Positions 1-7,646 of a stretch of DNA of 14,180 nucleotides are shown one piece after another; position 1 is the first letter of the stretch; each line of letters starts with the position of its first letter. The stretch comes from Acidobacteriota bacterium. Lineage in GTDB: Bacteria > Acidobacteriota > Vicinamibacteria > Vicinamibacterales > Fen-181. The notes beneath the pieces are model-generated. The model saw nothing but the letters and a program-made list of their open reading frames with translations, was not told the origin of the DNA and did not search any database. The stretch covers positions 1-14,180 of the forward strand of contig PMKG01000293.1 of assembly GCA_003157675.1 (NCBI GenBank). Reading direction: 5' to 3'. The position numbers and the translations under genes are program-made.

Positions 1-752
1 AGCGACTCGCCGATGGCGAAGCCGATGAAGCACTGGCCGGCGTAATCACCCGGGACGAACAGCAGGATCGACAGCATCATGAACAGCTCGACGCTGATGA
101 GCAGCATCCCGATGCTGATCCCGGCCTTGAGGGGAATCGCGAACGCCGGATAGGGCTTGCCCTTGAGGCTGGCGAACGCCGTCCGCGAGTTGGCGAACGT
201 GTTGATCCGGATGCCGAACCACGCCACGCCGTAGCTGCCCGCGATCCCGAGGACGCTGAACGCCAGAATGACCGCGACCCGGAACGGCTCGAAGTGCTGC
301 AGGAACCCGAAGTAGATGACGATGATGATCCCGATGAACAGCTCGAGGATCAGCAGGAACTTGCCCTGCTGGATCAGGTAGGCCTTGCACGTCTCGTAGA
401 TGAGCTCCGAGATCTCGCGCATCGACGAGTGGACGGGCAGCGCCTTCAGCTGCCGGTAGGCCACCAGGCCGAACAGCAGGCCCAGCACGCACACGAACAG
501 GCCGCTGGTCAGCAGCGTGCGGCCATTCACGCCCATGAACTCGGCCTGGCCGAGGTCGGGCAGCTTCAGGGTGGCCTCGCCTCCGCCATGCTCGACCGCC
601 TCGGCCGCCTGCAGGGCGGGCGCGGCGGCCACGGCGACCGGGACCATCAGCACGGACACGGCAGCGACCGCCACCAAGAGGGCTGCAAACGCGCGCCGCC
701 CGCCGCGGACGCGGGCGCCGGCGTTTCTCAAGAGCACAGAGATCACGTTCAT
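1..752 (-). CDS. hppA: Membrane-bound pyrophosphatase (ion-pumping), N-terminal part
   Basis: The first 250 residues are visible; the gene continues past the left edge (family members are roughly 700-850 aa). HppA hydrolyses pyrophosphate and uses the energy to move H+ or Na+ across the inner membrane. The start is followed by a hydrophobic signal-like segment (about residues 20-47), then membrane segments near 80-99, 131-151, 157-178 and 207-234. The recognisable family block is GSYGVAWFGIRINTFANSR (172-190) followed by PLKAGISIGMLL (207-218) and VPGDYAGQCFIGFAIGE (233-249), typical of the bacterial HppA branch with an extended N-terminus. The catalytic DxxxD motifs and the residues that separate H+ from Na+ pumps and K+-dependent from K+-independent enzymes lie outside the window, so the ion cannot be stated. 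The start is fixed by AAGGGG four bases upstream. It is last of the visible operon, 60 bases after the DUF502 gene, with its own likely promoter. Confidence 0.9.
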   Translation of the reverse strand, partial: MNVISVLLRNAGARVRGGRRAFAALLVAVAAVSVLMVPVAVAAAPALQAAEAVEHGGGEATLKLPDLGQAEFMGVNGRTLLTSGLFVCVLGLLFGLVAYRQLKALPVHSSMREISELIYETCKAYLIQQGKFLLILELFIGIIIVIYFGFLQHFEPFRVAVILAFSVLGIAGSYGVAWFGIRINTFANSRTAFASLKGKPYPAFAIPLKAGISIGMLLISVELFMMLSILLFVPGDYAGQCFIGFAIGES

Positions 753-756
753 GTCA

Positions 757-762
757 CCCCTT
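757..762 (-). promoter_or_regulatory. Ribosome-binding site of hppA
   Basis: AAGGGG lies four bases before the ATG at 752 on the minus strand. It is one of the strongest Shine-Dalgarno sequences in the window and decides the hppA start. Confidence 0.75.
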
Positions 763-794
763 CGTTCTGTCGTCGACAGCAGACAAACCCTCCG

Positions 795-824
795 ATTATA
801 GGGAAGCCTGAGCTAGGATGCCAG
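795..824 (-). promoter_or_regulatory. Probable internal promoter for hppA
   Basis: On the minus strand a perfect -10 consensus TATAAT (800 to 795) sits in the gap between the DUF502 gene and hppA. CTGGCA (824 to 819) lies 18 bases upstream and matches TTGACA at four of six positions. Transcription would start near 788, giving a leader of about 36 bases. A TATAAT is rare by chance in DNA this GC-rich. It suggests the pyrophosphatase is expressed apart from the sec genes ahead of it. Confidence 0.55.
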
Positions 825-1451
825 ATGACGCCCCGCCGGGCGGGCGGCCGAGATCCGATCGGCCATCGCCATGCCGCCGGTGAGGAAGATCCGTACCCCC
901 TCCTCGACGCTGATGTCCGGGAACCGGAGCGCGTCGAACGGGTAGACGAACACGTCGCCGAGATACAGGTTGTTGGTGGGCACGTAGACGACGGCGCACG
1001 CCTGCAGCCCCTGCCCGGGTCCGAGGTCGGCCACGAACTCCTTGGTCAGGAACCCGAGCCTCGTCGCGCCGGTCGCGTCCTGCACCATCACCACGCGCTT
1101 CAGCCCCGACTCGTTGTCGGGCGAGAACGCCCTGAGCAGTTGCTTGACCGGCGAGTAGACGGTCCTGAAGACCGGGATCCGCTCCAGATAGACGTCGGCG
1201 CGCGCGAGCAGCCGCTTGCCGAGCACGTTGCTGGCGACGACGCCGACCAGCAGCACGAAGGCCACCGTCGTCGCCACGCCGAGACCGGCCACGTGACGGC
1301 CGAGGAAGCGATCGTAGACCGGGCCCGAGAGGTCGTCGATGAGATAGAAGACCCACAGCAGGGCCGCCACGCTGATGATGAGCGGGACGGCCACGAAGAA
1401 CCCGGTGATGAACCGGCGCCGCAGCCAGAGAATCGCCTGGGGGGCAGGCAT
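813..1451 (-). CDS. DUF502 family membrane protein
   Basis: A 212-residue protein matching the DUF502 family (about 200 aa; related to plant LCV/COV proteins). Its biochemical role is unknown. Two hydrophobic segments are visible, about 14-38 and 57-77, giving an N-terminal hairpin in the membrane. The rest is a soluble domain with the family-type stretch IPVFRTVYSPVKQL (92-105) and a conserved-looking VYVPTNNLYLGDVFVYP (154-170). The ATG at 1451 is four bases after the uppP stop, so the two are surely co-transcribed. Its place between uppP and hppA in a membrane-biogenesis operon suggests an envelope function, but this is inference. Family assignment is fairly sure; function is not known. 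Confidence 0.85.
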   Translation of the reverse strand: MPAPQAILWLRRRFITGFFVAVPLIISVAALLWVFYLIDDLSGPVYDRFLGRHVAGLGVATTVAFVLLVGVVASNVLGKRLLARADVYLERIPVFRTVYSPVKQLLRAFSPDNESGLKRVVMVQDATGATRLGFLTKEFVADLGPGQGLQACAVVYVPTNNLYLGDVFVYPFDALRFPDISVEEGVRIFLTGGMAMADRISAARPAGRHLAS

Positions 1452-1455
1452 GGCG

Positions 1456-2268
1456 CTACCGGACCACCCACCAGATGACGACCGACGCGGCGAGCGCCAG
1501 CCGGTACCACGCGAACACCGACAGGGAATGCCGGGTGAGATAGCGGATGAACAGCCGGACGGCGAGGTAGCCGACGATCGCGGATGACGCGATGCCGACG
1601 ACGAAGATCGTCGCCTCGCCCGGCGGGAGCCCGTGCCTGAGCGGCAGCCCTTCCTTGACCGCGGCGGCCAGGATGGCCGGGATGCCCAGCAGGAACCCGA
1701 ACCGGGCGGCCTCGTCGCGCCGCAGGCCGAGCGCCATCCCCGCCGAGATCGTCGCCCCCGATCGCGAGACGCCCGGCACGAGGGCGGCGGCCTGCGCGCA
1801 GCCGATGACGACCACGTCGCCGAGCGTCAGGGAGTCCTGCCGGCGCCGCTTCGTCCCGAACCGTTCCACCGCGAAGAACGCCAGCGCGACCAGGGCCAGC
1901 GTCGTCGCGGCGACGAGCGGCGTCCGGAGCCGGGCCTCGACGTCCTTGAGCAGCAGCCCGACGATGACCGCGGGAACGGTGCCCACGACGAGGAGCAGCG
2001 CCATCCACGCCGAGCGGTCGGGGTCGGGTCCGAAGACCGTGCCGACGCGCGGGACCGCGCGAATCATGGACAGGATGTCCGACCAGAAGTAGACGACGAC
2101 GGCGAGGAGGGTGCCGACGTGGCACGCCACGTCGAACGTCATGCCGAACTGCTCGCCGTTCCAGCCGAAGAACGCGCGGGCGAGGATGAGGTGGGCTGAA
2201 CTCGAGACCGGCAGGAACTCGGTCAGCCCCTGGATGACGCCGAGCAGGGCCGCGTAGACCACCACCAT
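1456..2268 (-). CDS. uppP: Undecaprenyl-diphosphate phosphatase
   Basis: A 270-residue integral membrane enzyme (BacA/UppP family, usual length about 265-280). It removes one phosphate from undecaprenyl diphosphate, recycling the lipid carrier for peptidoglycan and other surface polymers; overproduction gives bacitracin resistance in known hosts. Motif 1, GLTEFLPVSSSAHLIL (14-29), carries the catalytic Glu17 and His26. The first acidic position of E. coli UppP is Gln13 here, a common substitution in the family. Motif 2, PGVSRSGATI (165-174), holds the active-site Arg169. Several hydrophobic segments fill the rest. The ATG is 15 bases after the secF stop. AGGAG near 2281-2285 overlaps that stop but lies rather far from the ATG; a closer G-run is also present. 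Confidence 0.96.
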   Translation of the reverse strand: MVVVYAALLGVIQGLTEFLPVSSSAHLILARAFFGWNGEQFGMTFDVACHVGTLLAVVVYFWSDILSMIRAVPRVGTVFGPDPDRSAWMALLLVVGTVPAVIVGLLLKDVEARLRTPLVAATTLALVALAFFAVERFGTKRRRQDSLTLGDVVVIGCAQAAALVPGVSRSGATISAGMALGLRRDEAARFGFLLGIPAILAAAVKEGLPLRHGLPPGEATIFVVGIASSAIVGYLAVRLFIRYLTRHSLSVFAWYRLALAASVVIWWVVR

Positions 2269-2283
2269 CGCCCCGGCCGTCTC

Positions 2284-3297
2284 CTACGAGGCGCGGGGGC
2301 CGCCGCGGGCCCCCTTCCGCTGGCGCGCCGTCGCCTGGGGCTTGGCCGGCGCAAGGGCCGGTGCCTGGGAAATGATCCGGGCGCCGCCCTGGCCGTGCCG
2401 CCAGAAGGTGACGATGGCCGCCGCGATGAAGACGCTCGAGTAGGTGCCGGTGATGATCCCGACGATCATCGTGAAGGCGAAGCCGCGGAGCACCTCGCCG
2501 CCGAAGAAGTACAGAGCGATGACCGACAGCAGCGCGGTGCCGCCGGTGATGATCGTCCGGTTCAGCGTCTGGTTGACCGCGACGTTGACGATGTCCTTGA
2601 TGTTGTCCTTCCGCATGCCGCGCAGGTTCTCGCGGATGCGGTCGAAGATGACGATCGTGTCGTTGGTCGAGTAGCCGGTCATCGTGAGCAGGGCGGCGAT
2701 GATGTTCAGCGACATGTCGTAGCGGAAGAACATCAGGAACGCCATCGTGATCAGGATGTCGTGCAGCGTCGCCACGGTGGCGCCGACGGCGAAGCTCAGC
2801 TCGAACCGGAACCAGAGGTAGAGCAGGATGAAGAAGAGCGACAGCCCGAACGCCCACGTGCCCTTGCTCGTCAGCTCCTCGCCGACCACCGGACCGACGA
2901 CGTCGGTCCCGGCCACGGTGAACGCCCCGAGATTGGCCGCCTTGACCGCGTCCTGGATCTGGTGCGCGGTCTGCAGGAGCTCGGTGCCCGACTCCCGGCC
3001 CGTGTGCGGCACGCGCACCATGATCTCGCGCTGCGCCTCGGTGCCGTAGGTCTGGACGACGACGTTCTGGCCGCCGCCGGGGAAGTTCTTGTCGAGCGCC
3101 GTGCGCACCACGTCGATGCTCGGGCGCGCGCCGTCGAACTGCAGCAGCACCTGGGTGCCGCCCGAGAACTCGACGCCGAGCGGGATCCCCTTGGTCCAGA
3201 TCATCACGACGCCGGCGATGATGATCGCCCACGAGATGAACAGGGCCTGCCAGCGGTACTTGACGAAGTTGAAAGTCGGGTGGTGGAAGATCTGCAT
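2284..3297 (-). CDS. secF: Protein translocase subunit SecF
   Basis: A 337-residue SecF. With SecD and YajC it forms the accessory complex on the SecYEG channel that uses the proton (or Na+) gradient to pull exported proteins out on the periplasmic side. Visible hallmarks: a first membrane segment (about 17-34), the GVEFSGGTQ stretch (41-49), VGPVVGEEL (134-142) before the membrane bundle, LHDI (178-181), and the diagnostic GYSTNDTIVIFDRIRENL (208-225), followed by an NQTLNRTI motif. The C-terminus carries a basic, Ala/Pro-rich tail of about 30 residues, mildly longer than usual. It starts two bases after the secD stop, with no clear Shine-Dalgarno sequence, which fits translational coupling. 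Confidence 0.97.
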   Translation of the reverse strand: MQIFHHPTFNFVKYRWQALFISWAIIIAGVVMIWTKGIPLGVEFSGGTQVLLQFDGARPSIDVVRTALDKNFPGGGQNVVVQTYGTEAQREIMVRVPHTGRESGTELLQTAHQIQDAVKAANLGAFTVAGTDVVGPVVGEELTSKGTWAFGLSLFFILLYLWFRFELSFAVGATVATLHDILITMAFLMFFRYDMSLNIIAALLTMTGYSTNDTIVIFDRIRENLRGMRKDNIKDIVNVAVNQTLNRTIITGGTALLSVIALYFFGGEVLRGFAFTMIVGIITGTYSSVFIAAAIVTFWRHGQGGARIISQAPALAPAKPQATARQRKGARGGPRAS

Positions 3298-3299
3298 GG

Positions 3300-4862
3300 C
3301 TAGATGCTCAGCGTGTCGGAGTGGCGCTCGGCCAGGACCATTTCGAACAGCGTCTTCGACACGAAGGTCGCCGTGAAGAGGTTCGAGATCAGACCGAAGA
3401 ACAGCGTGGTGGCGAACCCGCGGATCGGCCCGGTGCCGAACTGGAACAGGAAGGCCGCCGAGATCAGCGCCGACAGATGCGTGTCAATCAGCGTAAGGAA
3501 CACCCGGCTGAACCCCGTGTTGATCGAGGCTCGCACGCCGCGCTGCGCCGCCAGCTCCTCCTTGATCCGCTCGAAGATCAGCACGTTGGAGTCGACGCCG
3601 ACGCCCATCGTCAGGACGAAGCCCGCGATGCCGGGCAGCGTCATCACCGCGCCGATGTAGGACATCGCGCCGAGCAGGATGATCAGGTTGAAGACCAGCG
3701 CCACGACCGCGTTCACGCCGGAGAGCCGGTAGTAGAAGAGCATGAACAGCGCGACCAGCGCGAGGCTGGCGAGCGAGGCGAGGACGCCCGACCGGATCGA
3801 GTCGGCGCCGAGCGTCGGGCCGATCGTCCGTTCCTGCAGGTAGGTCAGCGACGCGGGCAGCGCGCCGGACCGCAGCTTGAGCGCCAGGTCCTCGGCTTCC
3901 TGCATCGTGAAGCTGCCGGTGATCTGCCCTTCCTCCCCGATCCGGCTCTCGATGTTCGGCGCCGAGACGACGGAGTGGTCGAGGACGATGGCCAGGCGGC
4001 GGTTGATGTTCTCGCTGGTGGCCTTGCCGAACTTGATGGCCGCGTCCGACTTCAGCGAGAAATGGACCGCGGGCGAGTTGTACTGGTCGGGCCCTTCCTT
4101 GGCGCCGCGCAGGTCGCGGCCGGTGATGATCGGCACCTTGCGCACGAGGAAGAACACCGCCTGCGGTTGCTCGCCGGCCGCCGCGCGCCCCTCGACGCCC
4201 GGCAGCACCTCGGTGTTCGGCGGCTCCTGCCCGCTTGTGGCCTGCAGGAGCGCCTCCCTGGTCGGCGCCGGACCCTGCTCCACCAGCTTCAGCTCGAGCA
4301 GCGCGGTCGACTGGATGACGCTCTTCGCGCGCTCCACGTCGGTCACGCCCGGCAGCTGGACGAGCAGTTCGTCGTCGCTGCTGCCCTGCAGCGCGATGAT
4401 CGGCTCGGCGACGCCCAGATCGTTGACCCGGCGCTCGATGGTCTGCATCGCCTGCGTCACCGCCTGCCGCGCGAGGTCGAGGGCGATGTTCGGCTTCATC
4501 CGGAAGGTGTAGACGCCCCCGGCGCCTCCCTCATGGTTGAAGCTCAACGTGTCGGCGGTGGCCGTCTGCGTGAACAGCGCGTTCTGGGCCGGTTGCACGC
4601 CGCTCGCCTGGAATTCCTGGGGACCGAGCACCTTGGTCGCGAGGCCGGTGACGCCCGCCTTCTCGGCGTCCTCGCGCACGCGCTCGGCCGTCGTCTCGGT
4701 CTCGAGCCGCAGCGCATCGTCGGTGTTGACCTTGAGGACGAGGTGCACGCCGCCCTTCAGGTCGAGGCCCAGCCGGACCTTCTTGTCCGGCGGGATGATC
4801 GCCCACAGGCAGGCGCCAATGATGGCAACAATGAGGAGGATGCGCCAGCGAAGGTTGTTCAT
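3300..4862 (-). CDS. secD: Protein translocase subunit SecD
   Basis: A 520-residue SecD, partner of SecF. An N-terminal membrane anchor (8-24) leads to GLDLKGG (32-38), then a large periplasmic region, and a C-terminal bundle of membrane segments. The proton-relay motif reads GVGVDSNVLIFERIKEEL (420-437), with the key Asp at 424; most relatives have VDAN where this has VDSN. A later motif reads LIDTHLSALI in place of the common DANLTTLI; it still aligns well. The start at 4862 overlaps the yajC stop as ATGA. The frame is open 123 codons further upstream, but that stretch lies over yajC and looks non-coding, so the MNNLRWR start is preferred. Confidence 0.97.
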   Translation of the reverse strand: MNNLRWRILLIVAIIGACLWAIIPPDKKVRLGLDLKGGVHLVLKVNTDDALRLETETTAERVREDAEKAGVTGLATKVLGPQEFQASGVQPAQNALFTQTATADTLSFNHEGGAGGVYTFRMKPNIALDLARQAVTQAMQTIERRVNDLGVAEPIIALQGSSDDELLVQLPGVTDVERAKSVIQSTALLELKLVEQGPAPTREALLQATSGQEPPNTEVLPGVEGRAAAGEQPQAVFFLVRKVPIITGRDLRGAKEGPDQYNSPAVHFSLKSDAAIKFGKATSENINRRLAIVLDHSVVSAPNIESRIGEEGQITGSFTMQEAEDLALKLRSGALPASLTYLQERTIGPTLGADSIRSGVLASLASLALVALFMLFYYRLSGVNAVVALVFNLIILLGAMSYIGAVMTLPGIAGFVLTMGVGVDSNVLIFERIKEELAAQRGVRASINTGFSRVFLTLIDTHLSALISAAFLFQFGTGPIRGFATTLFFGLISNLFTATFVSKTLFEMVLAERHSDTLSI

Positions 4863-5209
4863 GCTTGGGAGTTGTCGGGCACGATCGGGTCCTGCCCCTG
4901 AAGACCCGAGATCGCGGCCTTGGAAAATTCGATGTTCACCTTGTCGGCCACCTGCAGCTTCACCGACCGGTCGGCAATCTTCACGATGGTGCCGTACATG
5001 CCGCCGCTCGTGACGACCCGGTCGCCGACCTTGAGCGCCTCGAGGAACTGCTGGACCTTCTTCTGGCGTCGCTTCATCGGCAGCAGCAGCACGAAGTAGA
5101 CGATGGCCAGCATGAGCAGCATGGGCAGGAACACCGCCCAGGGGCTGCTGTTGTCGCCCGGTGCGGCCATGGCCACGACGGTGAGGGCGCGAGGGATCAG
5201 TGTTGTCAT
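4859..5209 (-). CDS. yajC: Preprotein translocase accessory subunit YajC
   Basis: A 116-residue YajC, the small membrane partner of SecDF. One membrane segment (about 25-43) ends in a basic stop PMKRRQKK (44-51), followed by the family signature LKVGDRVVTSGGMYGTIVKI (59-78). The start overlaps the tgt stop as ATGA (5206-5209), and its own stop overlaps the secD start as ATGA (4859-4862), so all three genes are probably translationally coupled. A second Met at residue 14 would give a shorter protein more like the average YajC N-terminus. The overlap with tgt favours the first Met, but this is not certain. Confidence 0.94.
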   Translation of the reverse strand: MTTLIPRALTVVAMAAPGDNSSPWAVFLPMLLMLAIVYFVLLLPMKRRQKKVQQFLEALKVGDRVVTSGGMYGTIVKIADRSVKLQVADKVNIEFSKAAISGLQGQDPIVPDNSQA

Positions 5210-6378
5210 GAGTCGACCGGCCGGCGGGCAAAAGTCCGGCAGTAGTCCAGTCTCAGCTTCTCGAGCGAGCCAAACACTATAGCCTCCCTAATCCGCCTCA
5301 TCGTGTCAAGGTAAAAGGTGAGGTTATGCACCGTATTCAGCATCGCCGCGCCGATCTCGCCGGCCATGAAGAGGTGCCGCAGGTACGCCCGGGAGAAGTG
5401 CCGGCAGGCGTAGCAGCCGCAGGCCGAATCCGCGGGGGCGGGGTCGTCCGCGTAGCGCGCGTTCTTGATGTTCAGCCGTCCCTCGCTCGTGAACAACTGG
5501 CCGTTCCGCGCGTTCCTGGTGGGCATGACGCAGTCGAACAGATCGATACCGCGCGACACCGATTCGACCAGGTCGATGGGGGTGCCGGTGCCCATCAAGT
5601 AGCGGGGCTTGTCGGCGGGCAGATGAGGAGTGGTCTCGTGCACCACTTCGTACATGATTTCGGGCATTTCCCCTACGCTGAGGCCCCCGATGGCATAGGC
5701 CTCGAAATCAAGCTCGACGGTGGCCTGGGCGCTGACGACACGTACATCTATATAGGTGCCGCCTTGCACGATGCCGAACTGGGCCTGGCCGGGGTTGGAC
5801 ACGACGACGGCTCGCGGCTCGCGGCTTGCGGCTTGCGGCAGTGCCAAGAACCGGTCCCGGCACCGCTTCTCCCACCGCAGCGTCCGCTCCATCGACACGG
5901 CGGCCTCGTCGCGCGTCGCCGGGTAGGCGAGGCACTCGTCGAGCACCATCGCGATGTCCGAGCCGAGGTTGGCCTGGATGTCGGTCGCCTTCTCGGGCGT
6001 CAGCCAGTGCTCGCTGCCGTCGAGGTGGGAGCGAAAGCAGATCCCCTGTTCGTCGATGGTGCGCCGCTCGCCGAGCGAGAACGCCTGGTAGCCGCCGCTG
6101 TCGGTGAGGATGGGCCGGTCCCAGCCGATGAACCGGTGCAGTCCGCCGTGTCGCGCGATGAGGTCGTCGCCCGGGCGGAGATGGAGGTGATAGGTGTTCG
6201 ACAGGATGATCTCGGCGCCGAGATCGACCAGGTCGCGCGGCAGGACTCCCTTGACCGCGCCCTGCGTGCCGACGGGCATGAACGCCGGCGTCGAAACGAC
6301 GCCGTGCGCCGTGGTCATCTCGCCGCGACGCGCGAGACCGTCGGTGGCGGTCACCCGGAATCCGAAACGGCTGGCCAT
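5206..6378 (-). CDS. tgt: Queuine/preQ1 tRNA-guanine transglycosylase
   Basis: A 390-residue Tgt. It swaps guanine-34 of the GUN-anticodon tRNAs for preQ1, the first tRNA-bound step of queuosine formation. Motifs: NTYHLHLRPG (61-70), LTDSGGYQAFSL (91-102) with catalytic Asp93, GIVQGG (202-207), the nucleophile region GIDLFDCVMPTRNARNG (277-293), and the zinc site Cys320, Cys322, Cys325 and His351. The usual DSGGFQVFSL is DSGGYQAFSL here. It is slightly longer than the usual 370-375 aa because of an insert at about 183-197, partly encoded by a 7-bp tandem repeat. The family gene order tgt-yajC-secD-secF is common in bacteria. The ATG has no clear Shine-Dalgarno sequence, and a TA-rich patch lies only about 7 bases upstream, so the mRNA may be leaderless. 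Confidence 0.96.
   Translation of the reverse strand: MASRFGFRVTATDGLARRGEMTTAHGVVSTPAFMPVGTQGAVKGVLPRDLVDLGAEIILSNTYHLHLRPGDDLIARHGGLHRFIGWDRPILTDSGGYQAFSLGERRTIDEQGICFRSHLDGSEHWLTPEKATDIQANLGSDIAMVLDECLAYPATRDEAAVSMERTLRWEKRCRDRFLALPQAASREPRAVVVSNPGQAQFGIVQGGTYIDVRVVSAQATVELDFEAYAIGGLSVGEMPEIMYEVVHETTPHLPADKPRYLMGTGTPIDLVESVSRGIDLFDCVMPTRNARNGQLFTSEGRLNIKNARYADDPAPADSACGCYACRHFSRAYLRHLFMAGEIGAAMLNTVHNLTFYLDTMRRIREAIVFGSLEKLRLDYCRTFARRPVDS
5809..5839. repeat. Heptamer tandem repeat inside tgt
   Basis: Four and a half tandem copies of a 7-bp unit: GGCTCGC twice, GGCTTGC twice, then GGC. It encodes about residues 181-190 of Tgt (Ala-Ala-Ser-Arg-Glu-Pro-Arg-Ala region) on the minus strand, just before the GIVQGG motif. 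Because 7 is not a multiple of 3, gain or loss of one unit would shift the frame. Confidence 0.8.
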
Positions 6379-6488
6379 TGCGGTATAGTATGTTGGGATC
6401 GGGACGGCGCGTCTGCCCGCATGGCTGCCGTGGTCTCTGCGTGCCTGGATAACCCGCCTGTCGTGACCATCCTGGGGGCGTCGACTTC
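6379..6488. promoter_or_regulatory. Divergent tgt / ddl intergenic region
   Basis: This 110-base gap must hold the start signals of both the tgt-sec operon and ddl. The only AT-rich patch is 6384-6391 (TATAGTAT on plus, ATACTATA on minus), offering TATAGT for ddl and TACTAT for tgt. No convincing -35 box was found for either, so exact promoter calls are weak. If TACTAT is used, transcription would begin at or next to the tgt ATG. ddl has only a loose G-run (6474-6478) ten bases before its GTG. Confidence 0.35.
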
Positions 6489-7646
6489 GTGAGGAAACTG
6501 CGCATCGGCGTGATCTACGGCGGACGATCGAGCGAGCACGAGGTGTCGCTGGCCTCGGCCGCGTCGGTCATCGCGAACCTGGACAAGCGGCGCTACGAGC
6601 CAGTCCCGATCCGCATCGACCGCGACGGCCGCTGGTCGATCCCCGACCGCCCGCCGACGACGGTGGTGGCGGGCGACGTGATCGCGAAGGCGCGCCAGGA
6701 GTCGGACCGGCCGGCGCGGAGCGGCCGCGAGGCGTACCTGGTGCCGCACCCGGGCGAAGAGACGGTGCTGACGTGCGAGCGAGCCACCGGCGAGACAGTC
6801 GCGCGCGAGAACGCCTACGTGGCGGGGGTGGCGCTCGACGTGATCTTCCCCGTGCTGCACGGCCCGTTCGGCGAGGACGGCACCGTGCAGGGGCTGCTCG
6901 AACTCTCCGGCGTGCCCTACGTCGGCTCGGGCGTGCTCGCCTCGGCGGTGGCGATGGACAAGGCCATGATGAAGACGGCCTTCGCCGCGCGCGGCCTGCC
7001 CCTGGTGGCGCACCTCGTCGTCTGGCGCGACCAGTGGGAGGCCTCGCCCGAGAAGGTGACGGCCACGGTCGGCGCGCGCCTGTCGTTCCCCGTGTTCGTC
7101 AAACCGGCGAACCTCGGATCGAGCATCGGCATCTCGAAGGTGAAGGCCGCCGGCGAGCTGGCCGCGGCGATGCGCCTCGCGCTCGAGTTCGACCGCAAGA
7201 TCGTCATCGAGGCAGGGGTGCCCGCCGCCCGCGAGATCGAGTGCTCGGTCATCGGCAACGACCGCCCCGAGGCGTCGCTACCCGGCGAGATCGTGCCGTC
7301 GCGCGAGTTCTACGATTACGAGGCCAAGTACATCGAGAAGTCGAAGTCGATCGTGCCCGCCCCGCTCGACGGGGCGACGACCGCCGACGTGCGCCGCCTC
7401 GCCACCGAGGCGTTCCTCGCCGTCGAAGCGTCCGGGTTCGCCCGCATCGACTTCCTCCTCTCGCGCGAGACCGGGCGGCTCTACGTCAACGAGATCAACA
7501 CCATTCCCGGCTTCACCACGATCAGCATGTTCCCGAAGCTGTGGGAGGCCACCGGGCTTGGCTACCGGGCGCTGCTCGACCGCCTGGTGGACCTGGCCTT
7601 CGAGCGGCATGCCGCCAGACAGAGTTTCCGCACCAGCCATCCATAG
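6489..7646 (+). CDS. ddl: D-alanine--D-alanine ligase
   Basis: A 385-residue ATP-grasp enzyme that joins two D-alanines for peptidoglycan precursors in the cytoplasm. Motifs: GGRSSEHEVSL (11-21) binding the first D-Ala; HGPFGEDGTVQG (124-135); VKPANLGSSIGI (204-215) in the ATP site; the omega-loop EFYDYEAKYI (273-282); RIDFLL (319-324) and VNEINTIPGFT (333-343) carrying the Mg ligands Asp321, Glu335 and Asn337. The YDYEAKY loop is the D-Ala-D-Ala form, not the vancomycin-resistance D-Ala-D-Lac or D-Ala-D-Ser type. The start is GTG with only a weak G-run upstream; MRKLRIGVIYGG aligns well with family N-termini. Its 3' end overlaps the next gene by 38 bases. Confidence 0.97.
   Translation: MRKLRIGVIYGGRSSEHEVSLASAASVIANLDKRRYEPVPIRIDRDGRWSIPDRPPTTVVAGDVIAKARQESDRPARSGREAYLVPHPGEETVLTCERATGETVARENAYVAGVALDVIFPVLHGPFGEDGTVQGLLELSGVPYVGSGVLASAVAMDKAMMKTAFAARGLPLVAHLVVWRDQWEASPEKVTATVGARLSFPVFVKPANLGSSIGISKVKAAGELAAAMRLALEFDRKIVIEAGVPAAREIECSVIGNDRPEASLPGEIVPSREFYDYEAKYIEKSKSIVPAPLDGATTADVRRLATEAFLAVEASGFARIDFLLSRETGRLYVNEINTIPGFTTISMFPKLWEATGLGYRALLDRLVDLAFERHAARQSFRTSHP

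Noticed and set aside
1100..3232. 710-codon open frame on the minus strand
   Set aside because: It lies across DUF502, uppP and secF in another frame and translates to Arg/Gly/Pro-rich text without domains, the usual GC-rich shadow.
3321..4901. 526-codon open frame on the plus strand
   Set aside because: It is antisense to secD and yields a His/Gln/Arg/Glu-rich sequence with no recognisable fold; secD is unmistakable.
4863..5231. N-terminal extension of SecD by 123 codons
   Set aside because: It overlaps yajC in another frame, and SecD family members begin at the membrane anchor MNNLRWR; the ATGA overlap supports this.
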